DNA of 64,000 bases, taken from the NCBI RefSeq assembly GCF_013377495.2, contig NC_066373.1:3972975-4036974 (forward strand). The letters run 5' to 3'. Below, one piece after another: positions 63,811-64,000 of the stretch. Origin of the DNA: Cygnus atratus (lineage: Eukaryota > Chordata > Aves > Anseriformes > Anatidae). Within the stretch, counting starts at the first letter, position 1. Each line of letters opens with the position of its first letter. A program made the position numbers and the translations under genes. The notes under the pieces are model-generated. The model was given only the letters and a program-made list of their open reading frames with translations, did not search any database and was not told where the DNA came from.

Positions 63811-63831
63811 GTGACACAGCCTCTGTGTCAC
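63811..63831. repeat. Perfect 9-bp inverted repeat, 3-base loop
   Basis: GTGACACAG, then CCT, then CTGTGTCAC can form a short perfect hairpin just to the right of the MIR-type SINE remnant. It is not followed by a T-run, and a terminator reading does not apply in this genome type. Confidence 0.9.
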
Positions 63832-64000
63832 AATGTGCACTTGCATGTGCATTATTTGCCATATAACCTTAAATGCTTGGGTCAGTGGTGATGAGGGAAT
63901 TGCAGTTGTCCAGACTTGGCATTGGTGCTGATCTTTATCTTCTCCCTTCCCTATGTCCTCCCTGCATGTTTTTCTACTCAAATTTTTGTGTTGTTGGTAT

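Noticed and set aside
5783..64000. Search for CRISPR arrays, operons, phage or insertion-sequence features
   Set aside because: The sequence is eukaryotic in every respect; no regularly spaced direct repeats or prokaryotic gene organisation were seen.

Overview
The window looks like non-coding nuclear DNA from a bird, probably a gene desert or the inside of one or more very long introns. The best evidence is a 5'-truncated CR1 LINE 3' end at about 15688-15862. It carries the avian CR1 signature (lone 'GGAACAGGCTGCCCAGGG' block, 'GGGGTTGGACCTGATGATCTC' type block, terminal ATTCTGTG octamers). The rest fits: AT-rich by eye, CpG-poor, very few recognisable transposons for 64 kb, many short simple repeats, and no open reading frame above 131 codons. 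No bacterial-type genes, operons, CRISPR arrays, insertion sequences or ribosomal RNA genes are present. I could not fold-check for tRNAs; none was obvious by B-box motif.

Layout. 1-15.7 kb: unique AT-rich sequence with a few simple repeats, two weak minus-strand exon candidates (3694-3865, 11732-11809), a cluster of octamer motifs (11205-12478) and one ancient repeat remnant (12251-12320). 15.7-15.9 kb: the CR1 copy. 16-27.5 kb: unique sequence, one small GC/CpG bump (24054-24175) and one ancient inverted-repeat element (25733-25820). 26.9-31.4 kb: the densest patch of old repeat remnants (MIR-like, CR1/L2-like, other amniote repeats). 32.3-34.6 kb: two more minus-strand exon candidates. 35-54 kb: unique sequence with homopolymers, including an A34 run. 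54.6-54.8 kb: a local degenerate tandem repeat enclosing a perfect 26-bp palindrome. 55-64 kb: unique sequence with a TG/TA dinucleotide tract, a G15 run and a good MIR-type SINE remnant at the right end.

No gene can be called with confidence. A handful of short open stretches sit between good-looking splice signals, mostly on the minus strand. They are listed as unconfirmed candidates, because stretches of 50-170 bp that are open and flanked by AG/GT occur by chance in 64 kb. None translated to a protein I recognise. I did not find a novel biological system; the items most worth checking are the minus-strand exon candidates, the palindrome-bearing repeat cluster and the octamer cluster.
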